Below are positions 46,795 to 56,656 of a stretch of 64,000 nt of DNA, piece by piece. The notes beneath the pieces were generated by a model that did not search any database, was not told the DNA's origin, and saw only the letters and a program-made list of their open reading frames with translations. The DNA is from Sphingomonas profundi. Its GTDB lineage: Bacteria; Pseudomonadota; Alphaproteobacteria; Sphingomonadales; Sphingomonadaceae. A program made the translations under genes and the position numbers. Numbering within the stretch: the stretch's first letter is position 1; every line of letters starts with the position of its first letter. The DNA lies in NCBI RefSeq assembly GCF_009739515.1, contig NZ_CP046535.1, positions 248,001 through 312,000 of the forward strand. The letters are read 5' to 3'.

Positions 46795-49700
46795 ATGATT
46801 CAGGCCGCGCTCCACCACCGCACCTCCTATCGCTACGACCGGCCCGTCCAGCTTGGCCCGCAGGTGGTGCGGCTGCGCCCGGCGCCGCACAGTCGCACGG
46901 CCGTGCCGAACTACTCGCTGACGGTGACGCCGGACAGCCACTTCATCAACTGGCAGCAGGATCCGCACGGCAACTGGCTGGCGCGACTGAACTTTCCCGA
47001 GAAGACGGACGAGTTCAGCATCACGGTTGACCTGATCGCCGACCTGGTCGTGATCAACCCGTTCGACTTCTTCGTCGAGGATTATGCCGAGAACCGGCCG
47101 TTCGCCTATGCGCCGGACCTGCGCACCGATCTGACAGCCTATTTCGACGTGGAGCCGCAGGGGCCGCTGTTCGACGCGCTGGTCGCCGAATTCGAGGGGC
47201 GGCAGCAGCGCACGATCGACTTCCTCGTCGACCTGAACGTCGCCCTGAACCGGCGGATCGGCTACGTGATCCGCATGGAAGCGGGCATGCAGGAGCCCGA
47301 GCGGACGCTGGAGATCGGCACCGGATCCTGCCGCGACAGCGGCTGGCTGCTGGTGAACCTGCTGCGCCGGCTGGGCTTCGCGGCGCGCTTCGTCTCCGGC
47401 TACTCAATCCAGCTGAAGCCGGACGTCGTGGCGGTGGAGGGGCCGAAGGGCGTGGCGGAGGACGTCGTCGATCTCCACGCCTGGGCGGAGGCCTATGTGC
47501 CGGGCGCGGGCTGGATCGGATTGGACGCGACCTCCGGCATGTTCGCGGGCGAGGGGCACATCCCGCTCGCCGCGACGCCGCACTATCGCTCGGCCAGCCC
47601 GATCACCGGCGCGCTGATGGAGCCGGCCGACGTGGAGTTCGGCCACGAGATGACGGTGCAGCGCATCGCCGAAGCGGTGCGGATCACGGCGCCGTTCACC
47701 GATGCGCGCTGGCAGGCGCTGGACGCGCTTGGCGCTCGCGTGGACGCCGATCTGGTGGCGCAGGACGTGCGGCTGACGACGGGCGGCGAGCCCACCTTCG
47801 TCGCCGCCGACGATCCGGAAGCGGGCGAGTGGAACGGCGACGCGGTCGGCCCGACGAAGGCGCTGTTCGCGGACCGGCTGATCCGCATGATGCGCGAGGC
47901 GTTCGCGCCCGGCGGCCTGATCCACCACGGCCAGGGCAAATGGTATCCGGGCGAGAGCCTGCCGCGCTGGGGCTATTCGGTCTACTGGCGGCGGGATGGC
48001 GTGCCGGTGTGGCGCGATGCCGGGCTGATCGCGCAGAGCGCCGTCACCGGCGCGACGCTGGACGAGGGTGCTGCCGGCCGCTTCCTGCAGGCGGTGGCCG
48101 GCGGTCTGGGCGTGGCGGCGGATTACGTCCAGCCGGCCTATGAGGACGGCATCGAGTGGGCGGTGAAGGAAGCCTCCCTGCCCGAGAATACCGACCCCAC
48201 CGATCCCCGGATCGAGGATCCGGAGGCGCGGGCGCGCATGGTGAAGGCGTTCGAGCGCGGCCTTTCCAAGCCGGTCGGCTACGTGCTGCCGGTGCAGCGG
48301 TGGAACGCGGCGGTGGCGCCCGACGCGCGCAAGGCGTGGCGCAGCGAGCGGTGGCGGGTGCGGCGCGGCAAGCTGTTCCTGGTGCCGGGGGACTCGGCGC
48401 TCGGCTATCGCCTGCCGCTGAGCGCGCTCGCCTACGTGCCGCCGTCCGATTATCCCTATCTGCACGTGCGCGACACCACCGAGCCGCGCCCGCCGCTGCC
48501 CGACTATCGCGATCAGGCGGCGCCGGCGATGGCGACGGCCGAGGGCCACGAGCAGCGCATCGAGCAGGTGGCGCAGGCGAGCGGCGGGCACGATCCGCAG
48601 GAGCGGCAGGAACAATATATCATCGAGGGGGCGGTGCGCACCGCCGTGACGGCCGAGCCGCGCGGCGACCATCTGGCGGTGTTCCTGCCGCCGACCGAGG
48701 CGCTGGAGGACTATCTGGAGCTGGTCGCCCAGATCGAGGCGACGGCCGAGGCGCTGAAGGTGCCGGTGCGGATCGAGGGCTATGCCCCGCCGCCCGATCC
48801 GCGCCTGATGGTGCTGCGCGTGACCCCCGATCCCGGCGTGATCGAGGTGAACGTCCAGCCTTCCTCCAGCTGGGCGGAGACGGTGGCGATCACCGAGGGC
48901 GTCTACCGCATGGCGCGCGAGATCGGCCTCACCGCCGACAAGTTCATGATCGACGGCCGCTCGATCGGCACCGGCGGCGGCAACCATCTGGTGCTGGGCG
49001 GCCAATCGGTGAACGATTCGCCGTTCATCCGCCGGCCGGACATGCTGAAGAGCTTCGTGCTCTACTGGCAGCGCCACCCGGCGCTGAGCTATCTGTTTTC
49101 CGGCATGTTCATCGGGCCGACCAGCCAGGCGCCCCGCATCGACGAGGCACGCCACGACGGCCTCTACGAGCTGGAGATCGCGCTGGCGCAGGTGCCGCAT
49201 CCCTTCTCGTCCGCACCGGGCGAGGGCGAGACGCCGGCGCCGTGGGTGGTCGACCGCCTGTTCCGCAACCTGCTGGTGGACGTGACCGGCAACACCCACC
49301 GCACCGAGATATGCATCGACAAGCTCTACTCGCCCGACGGGCCGACCGGCCGGCTGGGCCTGGTGGAGTTCCGCGGGTTCGAGATGCCGCCCGAGCCGCG
49401 CATGAGCCTTGCCCAGCAGCTGCTGGTGCGCGCGCTGACCGCGTGGTTCTGGCGCGAGCCGCAGGAGGGCGGGCTGGTGCGCTGGGGCACGCAGCTGCAC
49501 GATCGCTTCCTGCTGCCGCACTTCGTGTGGGCCGATTTCCTGGACGTGCTGGGCGATCTGCGCCGCGCCGGCTACGATTTCGATCCGAGCTGGTTCGAGG
49601 CGCAGCGCCAGTTCCGCTTCCCCGTGCACGGCACGGTGAACGCCGGCGGCGTGAGCCTGGAGATCAGCCACGCGCTGGAGCCGTGGCACGTGCTGGGCGA

Positions 49701-50166
49701 GACGGGCGCGATCGGCGGCACCGTGCGCTACGTCGACAGCTCGACCGAGCGGTTGCAGGTGAAGGCGACCGGCATCGTGGCGGAGCGGCACATCGTCTCC
49801 GTCAACGGCCGCGCCGTGCCGATGACCGCCACCGGCCTGTCGGGCGAGATGGTGGGCGGCGTGCGCTACAAGGCGTGGGCGCCGGCCAACTGCCTGCATC
49901 CGCGCCTGCCGGCCAACGCGCCGCTGACCTTCGACCTGCTCGATCGCTGGAACGGGCGGTCGCTCGGCGGCTGCGTCTACCATGTCGCGCACCCCGGCGG
50001 CCGCAGCTACGATACCGTGCCGGTGAACGACTATGAGGCCGAGACCCGGCGCCGCATCCGCTTCCAGGAAGGCGGCCATACGCCCGGCACCGTGGCCATG
50101 CCGCGGCAGGAGCAGGCCGGCGAGTTTCCGCTGACGCTCGATCTGCGCACGCCGGCGCCGCGCTAG
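46795..50166 (+). CDS. Transglutaminase fused to DUF2126 (circularly permuted GS-like amidoligase)
   Basis: 1123-residue two-part protein. N-terminal half: the bacterial transglutaminase N domain ([20 protein letters not shown]) and a transglutaminase core with Cys179 in [12 protein letters not shown], His228 in DLHAWAEAY and Asp244 in GLDATSG. C-terminal half: DUF2126, interpreted in published comparative work (Iyer, Aravind and colleagues) as a circularly permuted glutamine-synthetase-like ligase. Visible here are [40 protein letters not shown], and [20 protein letters not shown] followed by [13 protein letters not shown]. It would either cleave or form amide bonds on an unknown peptide. 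It is followed after 5 bases by the ATP-grasp/alpha-E gene, clearly one operon. Confidence 0.92.
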   Translation: MIQAALHHRTSYRYDRPVQLGPQVVRLRPAPHSRTAVPNYSLTVTPDSHFINWQQDPHGNWLARLNFPEKTDEFSITVDLIADLVVINPFDFFVEDYAENRPFAYAPDLRTDLTAYFDVEPQGPLFDALVAEFEGRQQRTIDFLVDLNVALNRRIGYVIRMEAGMQEPERTLEIGTGSCRDSGWLLVNLLRRLGFAARFVSGYSIQLKPDVVAVEGPKGVAEDVVDLHAWAEAYVPGAGWIGLDATSGMFAGEGHIPLAATPHYRSASPITGALMEPADVEFGHEMTVQRIAEAVRITAPFTDARWQALDALGARVDADLVAQDVRLTTGGEPTFVAADDPEAGEWNGDAVGPTKALFADRLIRMMREAFAPGGLIHHGQGKWYPGESLPRWGYSVYWRRDGVPVWRDAGLIAQSAVTGATLDEGAAGRFLQAVAGGLGVAADYVQPAYEDGIEWAVKEASLPENTDPTDPRIEDPEARARMVKAFERGLSKPVGYVLPVQRWNAAVAPDARKAWRSERWRVRRGKLFLVPGDSALGYRLPLSALAYVPPSDYPYLHVRDTTEPRPPLPDYRDQAAPAMATAEGHEQRIEQVAQASGGHDPQERQEQYIIEGAVRTAVTAEPRGDHLAVFLPPTEALEDYLELVAQIEATAEALKVPVRIEGYAPPPDPRLMVLRVTPDPGVIEVNVQPSSSWAETVAITEGVYRMAREIGLTADKFMIDGRSIGTGGGNHLVLGGQSVNDSPFIRRPDMLKSFVLYWQRHPALSYLFSGMFIGPTSQAPRIDEARHDGLYELEIALAQVPHPFSSAPGEGETPAPWVVDRLFRNLLVDVTGNTHRTEICIDKLYSPDGPTGRLGLVEFRGFEMPPEPRMSLAQQLLVRALTAWFWREPQEGGLVRWGTQLHDRFLLPHFVWADFLDVLGDLRRAGYDFDPSWFEAQRQFRFPVHGTVNAGGVSLEISHALEPWHVLGETGAIGGTVRYVDSSTERLQVKATGIVAERHIVSVNGRAVPMTATGLSGEMVGGVRYKAWAPANCLHPRLPANAPLTFDLLDRWNGRSLGGCVYHVAHPGGRSYDTVPVNDYEAETRRRIRFQEGGHTPGTVAMPRQEQAGEFPLTLDLRTPAPR

Positions 50167-50171
50167 TCACC

Positions 50172-52682
50172 GTGGCGACCGATCCGATCGAAAGGCTGCC
50201 GGGCATGCCGAGCCGGGGCGAGGGATGGCTGACCTCCTACCGCGAGAAGGCCGGCCCAGGCGATGTGCTGCGCGGTGACGAGGGGCGTGGCGCGCGCTGG
50301 TGGCGCACGCTGCTGGAAGGCTTCACCCATGTCGGCGACGGCAGCCTCGGCCAGTTGCAGGATCGCATCGGCCGGCAGGTGAAGGAGCTCGGCACCGCCT
50401 TCCGCCTGCCCGGCGAGGCGGACGAGCGGGCGTGGCCGCTGTCGGCCGTGCCGCTGCTGATCGGCGAGGACGAGTGGCGCGGCATCGAGGCGGGGATCTG
50501 CCAGCGGGCCGAGCTGCTGGAGCTGATCCTGGCCGACGTGTTCGGCGAGCAGAAGCTGGTGCGCGACGGCGCGCTGCCGGCGGCGCTCGTCACCGGCAGC
50601 CGCCATTTCTGGCGATCGATGATCGGGGTGCCGCCGCCGGGCGGGCGGCGGCTGCACATCTACGCCGCCGATCTGGCGCGCGGCCCGGATGGCGAGTGGC
50701 GGGTGCTGGCCGATCACGCGCGCACGCCGGCCGGCGCCGGCTACGCGCTGGAGAACCGGCTGGCCGCCAGCCGCGTGATGGGCACCCTGCAGACGCGCCT
50801 GAACGTGGAGCGGCTCGCCCCCTTCTTCTCCGCCTTCCGCGCCGGCCTGGCGGCCGTGTGCCACCGCGACGACCCGCGCATCGCGCTGCTGACGCCCGGC
50901 CGCTACAATCAGAGCTATGCCGAGCAGGCGCATCTCGCGCGCTATCTGGGCCTGCTGCTGGTGGAGGGCGGCGATCTGGCGGTGCGCGACAACCAGCTGT
51001 TCGTCCGCACGGTGGAGGGGCTGAAGCGGGTCGATGCGCTGTGGCGGCGGATGGACACCCGCTTCATCGATCCGCTGGCGTTCGATTCGCGCTCCGCCAT
51101 CGGCGTGCCGGGGCTGATGGACGCGGTGCTGGCCGGCAACACCGTGATCGCCAACGCGGCCGGCGCCGGCGTGGTGGAATCGACCGGCATGAGCGCCTTC
51201 CTGCCCAATCTGGCGCGGCGGCTGACCGGCACCATGCTGCGCCTGCCGAACATCGCGACATGGTGGTGCGGGCAGCCGCGCGAGCGCGCCCATGTCGAGG
51301 CGAACATGGCCGACCTGCTGATCGCCCCCGCCTTCGGCGACCGGCCGGCGGGCCTGGCCGACGGGCGCGCCGTGCTGGGATCGCGGCTGGACGGGCCGGC
51401 GCGGGCGGCGCTGCTGGCGGGGCTGGCGCGGCGGCCGCAGGATTATGTCGGGCAGGAAGTGGTGCGCCTCTCCACCATGCCGGCGGCGGCCGGCGACAAG
51501 CTGGTGGCGCGCCCCTTCACCCTGCGCGTGTTCGCCGCGCGCGATGGTGCGGGCGACTGGACGGTGATGCCCGGCGGCTTCGCCCGGCTGGGCGAGGATG
51601 CCGATTCGCGCGCGGCGGTGATGGGCGAGGGCGCCTTCTCGGCCGACGTGTGCGTCGTCGGCCGCGCGCCGGTGGAGAGCGTGTCGCTGCTGCCCGCCAA
51701 CGTCGCCATCCGCCGCAACCCCGGCACCCTGCCCAGCCGGGCGGCGGACAATCTGTTCTGGCTGGGCCGCTATCTGGAGCGCGGCGAGGCGACCTTGCGG
51801 CTGGTGCGCGCGGCGCTGGGCGGCACGATCGATTCGGTCGGCGGCGCGGCGCTGGTGCCGGCCACGGTCGCGCGGCTCACCGGCCTGCTGATCTCCAGCG
51901 GGGCGGCCGGCGGCGGCGGTAAGGAGGAGGAAGAGGAGGCGCGCAGGGCGGATGTGCGCACGCTGGCGACGGCAGCGCTGGACGGGACGGGCGGCGCCAG
52001 CGTGCGCAGCCTGCTCGGCTCCGTCCACGCGATCGCCGAGGGCACGCGCGATCGTCTGTCGGCCGACGTGTGGCGCCTCATCGACGCGGCGCCGCCGGCC
52101 GCGCAGGACGAGGATGCGAGCGGGCTGCTGGGCCGCGCGACGGCGCTGCTGGAGCGTTTCTCGGCGCTCGCCGGCCTCGCCGCCGAGAATATGGGGCGCA
52201 CCGCCGGCTGGCGCTTCCACGATCTCGGCCGGCGGATCGAGCGGGCGGCGATCGTCTGCCGCCAGCTGCGCGCCTTCGCCGGCGACGATGCCGGCGCCGA
52301 CGACCTGACGACCCTGCTCGACCTGAACGACAGCCAGATCAGCTACCGTGCCCGCTACATGACCGGGCTGGCGCTGGCGCCGGTGCGCGACCTGATCGCG
52401 CTAGACCCGTTCAACCCGCGCGCGCTGGCCTTCCAGGTGGAGCGGATCCGCGCCCATCTGGACGCGCTGCCGCGCCTGAAGGACGACGGCATGGCCGAGG
52501 AGCCGCAGCGGCTGGCGACGGAGATCGACGCGCTCGTCTCCATGCAGCGCGCCGAGTCGCTGGGCACGCACGCGGTGATGGCGGTGGAGAACCGGCTCTA
52601 CGCCCTGTCCGACGCGATCGGCCGCCGCTTCTTCCTACAGGACAACGAGACCTTGCGGGCCGCCGGGATGACGCTGGCGTGA
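50172..52682 (+). CDS. Circularly permuted ATP-grasp fused to alpha-E domain
   Basis: 836-residue fusion. Residues about 1-490 are the circularly permuted ATP-grasp (COG2308-type) ligase: LILADVFGEQKLVRDGALPA, LHIYAADLARGPDGEWRVLA, GYALENRLAASRVMG, ALLTPGRYNQSYAEQAHLAR, and VVRLSTMPAAAG. After LLPANVAIRRNPGTLPSRAA comes the alpha-E domain (COG2307-type) starting ADNLFWLGRYLERGEATLRL. In many genomes these are two genes; here they are one chain. Predicted role: ATP-dependent formation of a peptide bond in the same pathway as the neighbouring transglutaminase proteins. The GTG at 50172 is 5 bases past the previous stop. A glycine then Glu-rich hinge (GGAAGGGGKEEEEEARRA) lies within the alpha-E part. 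Confidence 0.9.
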   Translation: MATDPIERLPGMPSRGEGWLTSYREKAGPGDVLRGDEGRGARWWRTLLEGFTHVGDGSLGQLQDRIGRQVKELGTAFRLPGEADERAWPLSAVPLLIGEDEWRGIEAGICQRAELLELILADVFGEQKLVRDGALPAALVTGSRHFWRSMIGVPPPGGRRLHIYAADLARGPDGEWRVLADHARTPAGAGYALENRLAASRVMGTLQTRLNVERLAPFFSAFRAGLAAVCHRDDPRIALLTPGRYNQSYAEQAHLARYLGLLLVEGGDLAVRDNQLFVRTVEGLKRVDALWRRMDTRFIDPLAFDSRSAIGVPGLMDAVLAGNTVIANAAGAGVVESTGMSAFLPNLARRLTGTMLRLPNIATWWCGQPRERAHVEANMADLLIAPAFGDRPAGLADGRAVLGSRLDGPARAALLAGLARRPQDYVGQEVVRLSTMPAAAGDKLVARPFTLRVFAARDGAGDWTVMPGGFARLGEDADSRAAVMGEGAFSADVCVVGRAPVESVSLLPANVAIRRNPGTLPSRAADNLFWLGRYLERGEATLRLVRAALGGTIDSVGGAALVPATVARLTGLLISSGAAGGGGKEEEEEARRADVRTLATAALDGTGGASVRSLLGSVHAIAEGTRDRLSADVWRLIDAAPPAAQDEDASGLLGRATALLERFSALAGLAAENMGRTAGWRFHDLGRRIERAAIVCRQLRAFAGDDAGADDLTTLLDLNDSQISYRARYMTGLALAPVRDLIALDPFNPRALAFQVERIRAHLDALPRLKDDGMAEEPQRLATEIDALVSMQRAESLGTHAVMAVENRLYALSDAIGRRFFLQDNETLRAAGMTLA

Positions 52683-52726
52683 GCGGGGGAAAGAATAGTC
52701 GCCCGATCGGGTCCGGTCCAGCCTAT

Positions 52727-52835
52727 CGTCACTCCGGACTTGTTCCGGAGCCCACCTTGCCGCGACCGCCGTGTCGTGCGCTTCCAGCGACGCCGCTCGC
52801 CGCCGGGTGGGCCCCGGAACAAGTCCGGGGAGACG
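52727..52835. repeat. P2 palindromic element, copy 2 (between ATP-grasp and transglutaminase genes)
   Basis: 109 bases with inverted ends: left CGTCACTCCGGACTTGTTCC, right GGAACAAGTCCGGGGAGACG. It is the same length as the copy at 46006-46114 but differs in its central 50 bases. Unlike copy 1 it lies between two genes read in the same direction, inside a probable operon. Confidence 0.85.
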
Positions 52836-52875
52836 GATGGTGTGAGATGGCGGCCTGCATCGAGGATCACCGCCC

Positions 52876-53760
52876 ATGATGTGCTACAACGTCTCCCACC
52901 TCACGCGCACGCGCTATGCCCGGCCGGTGCGGTTCACCCGGTGCAACCTGCGGCTGCGGCCGATCGAGTGGGACGGGCAGGTGGTGGAGAGCTACGACCT
53001 CGCCGTCACGCCCTCCGCCTCGTTCGTCGAGACGCGGCCGAGCGGCTATGCCGTCAACGTGCAGCGCATGCTGATCGACCGGCCGGCGAGCGAGGTGGCG
53101 ATCCGCAGCCGCTTCCGCGTGACGGTGAACCGGCCGGTGCCGCAGGTGCGCGACGACGATCCGACGGTGGCCGAGGTGGGGGCGGCGGCGCGCGGATCGC
53201 GCGACCTCTCGGCGACCGGGCCGGGCAATTACCTGTTCGCCTCGCCGATGATCCCGCTGGATCCGGCGATCGGCGCGTGGTGCGCCGAGGAGCTGGCGCC
53301 GGACCGGCCGGTGGTGGAGGCGTGCTACGCGCTCACCCGGCGCATGACGGCCGAGTTCCGCTACGACGGCAAGGCGACCGAGCTCGATACGCCGCCGGCC
53401 GAGGCATTCGCCAAGCGCCACGGCGTGTGCCAGGATTTCGCACAGATCATGATCGCCGGCCTGCGCGCGGCCAGCGTGCCGGCGGCCTATGTCAGCGGCT
53501 ATCTCCGCACGATCCCGCCGCCGGGCAAGGCGCGGCTCGTGGGCGCGGACGCGACCCATGCGTGGGTGCTCGCCTGGTGCGGACCGGCGCGCGGCTGGAT
53601 CGGCTTCGATCCGACCAACGCCTGCGCGATGGCGAGCGACCACATCGTCACCGCGATCGGCCGCGACTATGCCGACGTGGCTCCGATCGGCGGGATATTC
53701 CTGGGCGGCGGCCGGCAGAAGATCGACGTCGAGGTGGATGTCGAACCGATCGAGGGGTAA
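52876..53760 (+). CDS. Transglutaminase-like cysteine protease family protein
   Basis: 294-residue stand-alone transglutaminase-fold protein. N domain: MMCYNVSHLTRTRYARPVRF and NLRLRPIEWDGQVVESYDLA. Core: Cys185 in RHGVCQDFAQIMIAGLRAA, His228 in DATHAWVLAW and Asp245 in GFDPTNACAM, a complete Cys-His-Asp triad. Length is typical of COG1305 proteins found with the ATP-grasp/alpha-E pair. It probably hydrolyses or transfers peptides in the same pathway. A P2 repeat lies just upstream, so cotranscription with the preceding gene is uncertain. The usual Ntn-hydrolase (proteasome-like) member of this gene set is not next door. Confidence 0.92.
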   Translation: MMCYNVSHLTRTRYARPVRFTRCNLRLRPIEWDGQVVESYDLAVTPSASFVETRPSGYAVNVQRMLIDRPASEVAIRSRFRVTVNRPVPQVRDDDPTVAEVGAAARGSRDLSATGPGNYLFASPMIPLDPAIGAWCAEELAPDRPVVEACYALTRRMTAEFRYDGKATELDTPPAEAFAKRHGVCQDFAQIMIAGLRAASVPAAYVSGYLRTIPPPGKARLVGADATHAWVLAWCGPARGWIGFDPTNACAMASDHIVTAIGRDYADVAPIGGIFLGGGRQKIDVEVDVEPIEG

Positions 53761-53841
53761 GGGGAGCGGCGCCCGCGGTGACGGCGCGATCCTCTCCTCA
53801 CCTGTACCGAGCGTAGGCGAGGTACGATTCCGGCGGGTCGA

Positions 53842-54132
53842 TCATTTGCCGCGGGCGCGCGGCGGCTGCGGCGCGCGGGGACGCGCGCTCTGCGCCTCGG
53901 CGATCGCATAGCCTTCCTTCTGCAGCATCGTGAAGGCGCTGCGGACGCTGGCGGCGACGGTGGCCTGCACCGGCTGCGGCAGATCGTTGAAGGCGGTGTT
54001 CGGGTGGATGGCGTTCAGGTCGCGCAGCAGGGCGTTGGGCAGACCCTTCGATGCCTCCTTCAGCGCGACGATGGCATCGACGACGGCCGCGTTGACGGCC
54101 TGCTGCATGATGTCTGTGGCGGAGCGTGGCAT
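53842..54132 (-). CDS. Hypothetical protein, Ala-rich helical
   Basis: 96-residue cytoplasmic protein, not recognised. It begins MPRSATDIMQQAVNAAVVDA and continues with helical Ala/Leu/Lys-rich sequence (ALKEASKGLPNALLRDLNAI, QATVAASVRSAFTMLQKEGY). It ends in a basic Pro/Arg-rich tail (ARPRAPQPPRARGK) suggestive of nucleic-acid or surface contact. It converges on the transglutaminase gene with an 81-base gap. The coding call rests on normal codon bias and lack of a competing frame. Confidence 0.65.
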   Translation of the reverse strand: MPRSATDIMQQAVNAAVVDAIVALKEASKGLPNALLRDLNAIHPNTAFNDLPQPVQATVAASVRSAFTMLQKEGYAIAEAQSARPRAPQPPRARGK

Positions 54133-54357
54133 GCGGGCTCAACACACCGAAGCGGCGGCGAGGTCAACGGGAACATTGCGAGGGCGCGACGGCGCGGGGC
54201 GTGCCCGCGCAGCCGCGCCGTGCCCTCCGAGTTCCAAAACGGGACTGGGCGGGCGCCGCCGCGCGTGGTCGCGCCACGACGAAGCTGTTAAGCTATGGTT
54301 TACCACGACGCGTCTCGTGAGCAGGCGCTCGTCGCCTGGCACAGGGAGCGGTTAACC

Positions 54358-55248
54358 ATGGTGAGTCTCGGAAAAGTCTGGCTGGCGTTGTCTCTGGCGG
54401 CCTGTGCCGCGGGCGCGCACGCCGCCGTCGACTCGCTGCCGGGCGGGGTGCCGGCGGATACGCCGGTGGAGCCTGCCGGGCGTGCCGTGCCGCCCGCCGC
54501 CGGCAGCTGGACGCGGGACGGCTGGTCCGATGCGGCACGCGGCCCGGCATCTCGCGCGCCGATCGCTCAGCCTGTCGCGCCGCCGCCTGCCGCTCAGCCG
54601 CCCGTCGCCCGGGCGCGGCCGGTGGCGATGCGCGACGATGCGCCGCCGCCGGACGCCTATCGCGATCGCGGTCCCGGCGCCGATCGCGCGCCCGGCGGGC
54701 CGCGCGACGGGTGGCGGCGCCAGACCTGGGACGGTGGGCGCGGCAACGGCTTCCGCTATCGTCGTGGCGGGCGGCTGCCGGGCGTGTTCGCCTCGCCCCG
54801 CTACGTGGTGCGCGACTGGGACGGCTACGACCTGCCGCCGCCCGGACCGGGGCGCGACTGGGTACGCTATTATGACGACGCCGTGCTCGTCGATCGCGGC
54901 GGCTATGTCATCGATGCGGTGCCGGATATCGGCTGGGACGATTTCGGCCCGCGCCCCGGCCGCGATCCGCATTTCGCCTATGACGAGGACGCCTATCGGG
55001 ACACCGATCCGCGCTGGCACGGCGGCGGCGCGACCTATGATCGGCCGGATTGTCGCGGCGTGCCCTACGGCCACCCCTGCGTGACCTACGGACCCGGCGG
55101 CGCGACCACCGTGGTGGTGACGACCGCGCCCAGCGTGACGAAGACGACCACCGTGACCGAGAGCTACGTCACCACCTCGCGCCCCCGGCACGTCGCGACG
55201 CGCCACCGCCCGGCGGCGAAATCGAAGCTGCTGCGGCGCGGTCGCTGA
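54358..55248 (+). CDS. RcnB-family periplasmic protein
   Basis: 296-residue secreted protein. A signal peptide (VWLALSLAACAAGAHA) is followed by a Pro/Arg/Asp-rich region and an RcnB-like core with YVVRDWDGYDLPPPGPGRDW and VRYYDDAVLVDRGGYVIDAV. The C-terminal part is Gly/Asp/Tyr-rich, then Thr/Val-rich (TTVVVTTAPSVTKTTTVTES) and basic. E. coli RcnB influences nickel/cobalt homeostasis; alphaproteobacterial homologues are numerous and of unknown role. The ATG at 54358 has AGGGAG upstream and begins the signal peptide; an earlier in-frame ATG at 54295 is less likely. Confidence 0.8.
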   Translation: MVSLGKVWLALSLAACAAGAHAAVDSLPGGVPADTPVEPAGRAVPPAAGSWTRDGWSDAARGPASRAPIAQPVAPPPAAQPPVARARPVAMRDDAPPPDAYRDRGPGADRAPGGPRDGWRRQTWDGGRGNGFRYRRGGRLPGVFASPRYVVRDWDGYDLPPPGPGRDWVRYYDDAVLVDRGGYVIDAVPDIGWDDFGPRPGRDPHFAYDEDAYRDTDPRWHGGGATYDRPDCRGVPYGHPCVTYGPGGATTVVVTTAPSVTKTTTVTESYVTTSRPRHVATRHRPAAKSKLLRRGR

Positions 55249-55266
55249 CGCCGGCGCCCGTCGCCG

Positions 55267-56577
55267 TCACTTGCGCGGCGCGGCGCCGGCGAAGGTGACG
55301 AGGCTCTCCGCGCCGGCGGCGGAGAGGGCCGACACGCCGAAGAAGTGATCGTCGATGTTGACGTTCTTCAGCACGACGCGGCCGGCATCGGCCTGGCAGC
55401 GGCGCTCCTCCCACGTCCGCCGATCGGCGCGGCGGATGTGGACGCAGTAGCTGGCGGCGCCCGCGACCGGCGTCCACGCGACGACCGTGTCGGCCGAGAC
55501 CGCGCCCGCGATCGTCGCCTCGGCAGGGGCGGGCGGGGCGGCGGCGAGCTGGCGCAGCACGGCGACGTTCAGCGCCGTCACCCGCGCCAGATAGGGGAAG
55601 TCGACGCCGTCGATCGTATCGCCGTAGCGGGTGCCGCCCTCCGTCCGCAGATCCTGATGCTGGCGATCGTAATTCTCCACCGCCTCGGAGAAGCGCACGG
55701 CCGGGTAGCCCGCCTCCAGGAACGGCGTCTGATCGCCGCCCCGGCCGAAGCGATCCGGCCGGCCGACGGCGACCACCTCCAGCCCTGGCGTCGCGGCGGC
55801 GATGGCGGCGATGCGCTTGGCCAGCGCGCGCGAGGGGCCGTCATCCTCGCCGCCGGTCGCGCGGCGCCCGACCGTCTGTTCGGGCGTGTCGGCGGCGCGG
55901 ATGCCCTCGCTGAACACGCGCACGCGGCCGTCGACATGATCGCCGCCCTGGCCGTGGGTGTTGCCGACGATGTCGTTGTTCAGCACGGCGGCCACCTGCC
56001 AGCCGCGCCTGCGCGCCGTATCCGCCAGCAGCTTGCCGCCCCACAGCCCCTGCTCCTCGCCCGAGAGGAGGGCGTAGACGATCGTGCCGGCGAACCTCTC
56101 GCGCGAGAGCAGGCGGGCCGCCTCGATCACCAGGGCGACGCCCGAGCCGTCGTCGTTGGCGCCGGGCGCGTCGCTGGTCGCGTCCATCACGTCGGTGACG
56201 CGGCTGTCGATGTGGGCCTGCACGATCAGGACGTGGTTCGGATCGCCGCTGCCGCGCTGCACGGCGATCACGTCCGCCACCTCCACGCCGTCCGGCGCGC
56301 GCGGGCCGGTGAAGCGATCGGCCACCGTCTCGATCGCCAGGCAATCGCCGCACGCTTTGCCGATCGCGGCGAAGCGGGCGGCGCCCCAGCGGCGCGCGGC
56401 GCCGATGCCGCGCTTCGGATCGGTGGTGGTGGAGAGCGTGTGGCGCGTGCCGAAGCCGACGAGCGCCGCCACCGTCGCGCGAAGTTCGGTCGGGTCGGGC
56501 ACAAGCGGCGGCGGTGCCGCAGCGACGAGCGGCAGGGCGGCGAGGGCGAGCATTGCGGGGGCGAGCAGCTGTTTCAT
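55267..56577 (-). CDS. Secreted M28-family zinc peptidase
   Basis: 436-residue exported peptidase. A signal peptide ends near LPLVAAA. Zinc-site motifs of family M28: IVQAHIDSRVTD (His and Asp), GANDDGSGVALVIEAARLL (bridging Asp), SGEEQGLWGGKLLADTA (catalytic Glu), NNDIVGNTHG (Asp), and EAVENYDRQHQDLRTEGG with the last His. The C-terminus after about residue 350 is a fibronectin-type-III-like domain (DTVVAWTPVAGAASYCVHIR). It probably acts as an aminopeptidase in the periplasm or outside. Two cysteines near residue 85 (KACGDCL) may form a disulfide. The start at 56577 begins the signal peptide. Confidence 0.88.
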   Translation of the reverse strand: MKQLLAPAMLALAALPLVAAAPPPLVPDPTELRATVAALVGFGTRHTLSTTTDPKRGIGAARRWGAARFAAIGKACGDCLAIETVADRFTGPRAPDGVEVADVIAVQRGSGDPNHVLIVQAHIDSRVTDVMDATSDAPGANDDGSGVALVIEAARLLSRERFAGTIVYALLSGEEQGLWGGKLLADTARRRGWQVAAVLNNDIVGNTHGQGGDHVDGRVRVFSEGIRAADTPEQTVGRRATGGEDDGPSRALAKRIAAIAAATPGLEVVAVGRPDRFGRGGDQTPFLEAGYPAVRFSEAVENYDRQHQDLRTEGGTRYGDTIDGVDFPYLARVTALNVAVLRQLAAAPPAPAEATIAGAVSADTVVAWTPVAGAASYCVHIRRADRRTWEERRCQADAGRVVLKNVNIDDHFFGVSALSAAGAESLVTFAGAAPRK

Positions 56578-56656
56578 CGCTACAGGCTGCCGGATCGGGT
56601 CGGGGCACGCAAGCGAAGGGCGGGCGCGTGGCTGGGGACGCGGCACCGCCGGCCGG

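Noticed and set aside
47404-50079. Minus-strand open frame of 891 codons opposite the transglutaminase-DUF2126 gene
   Set aside because: It is a His/Arg-rich shadow frame; the plus strand carries complete catalytic motifs.
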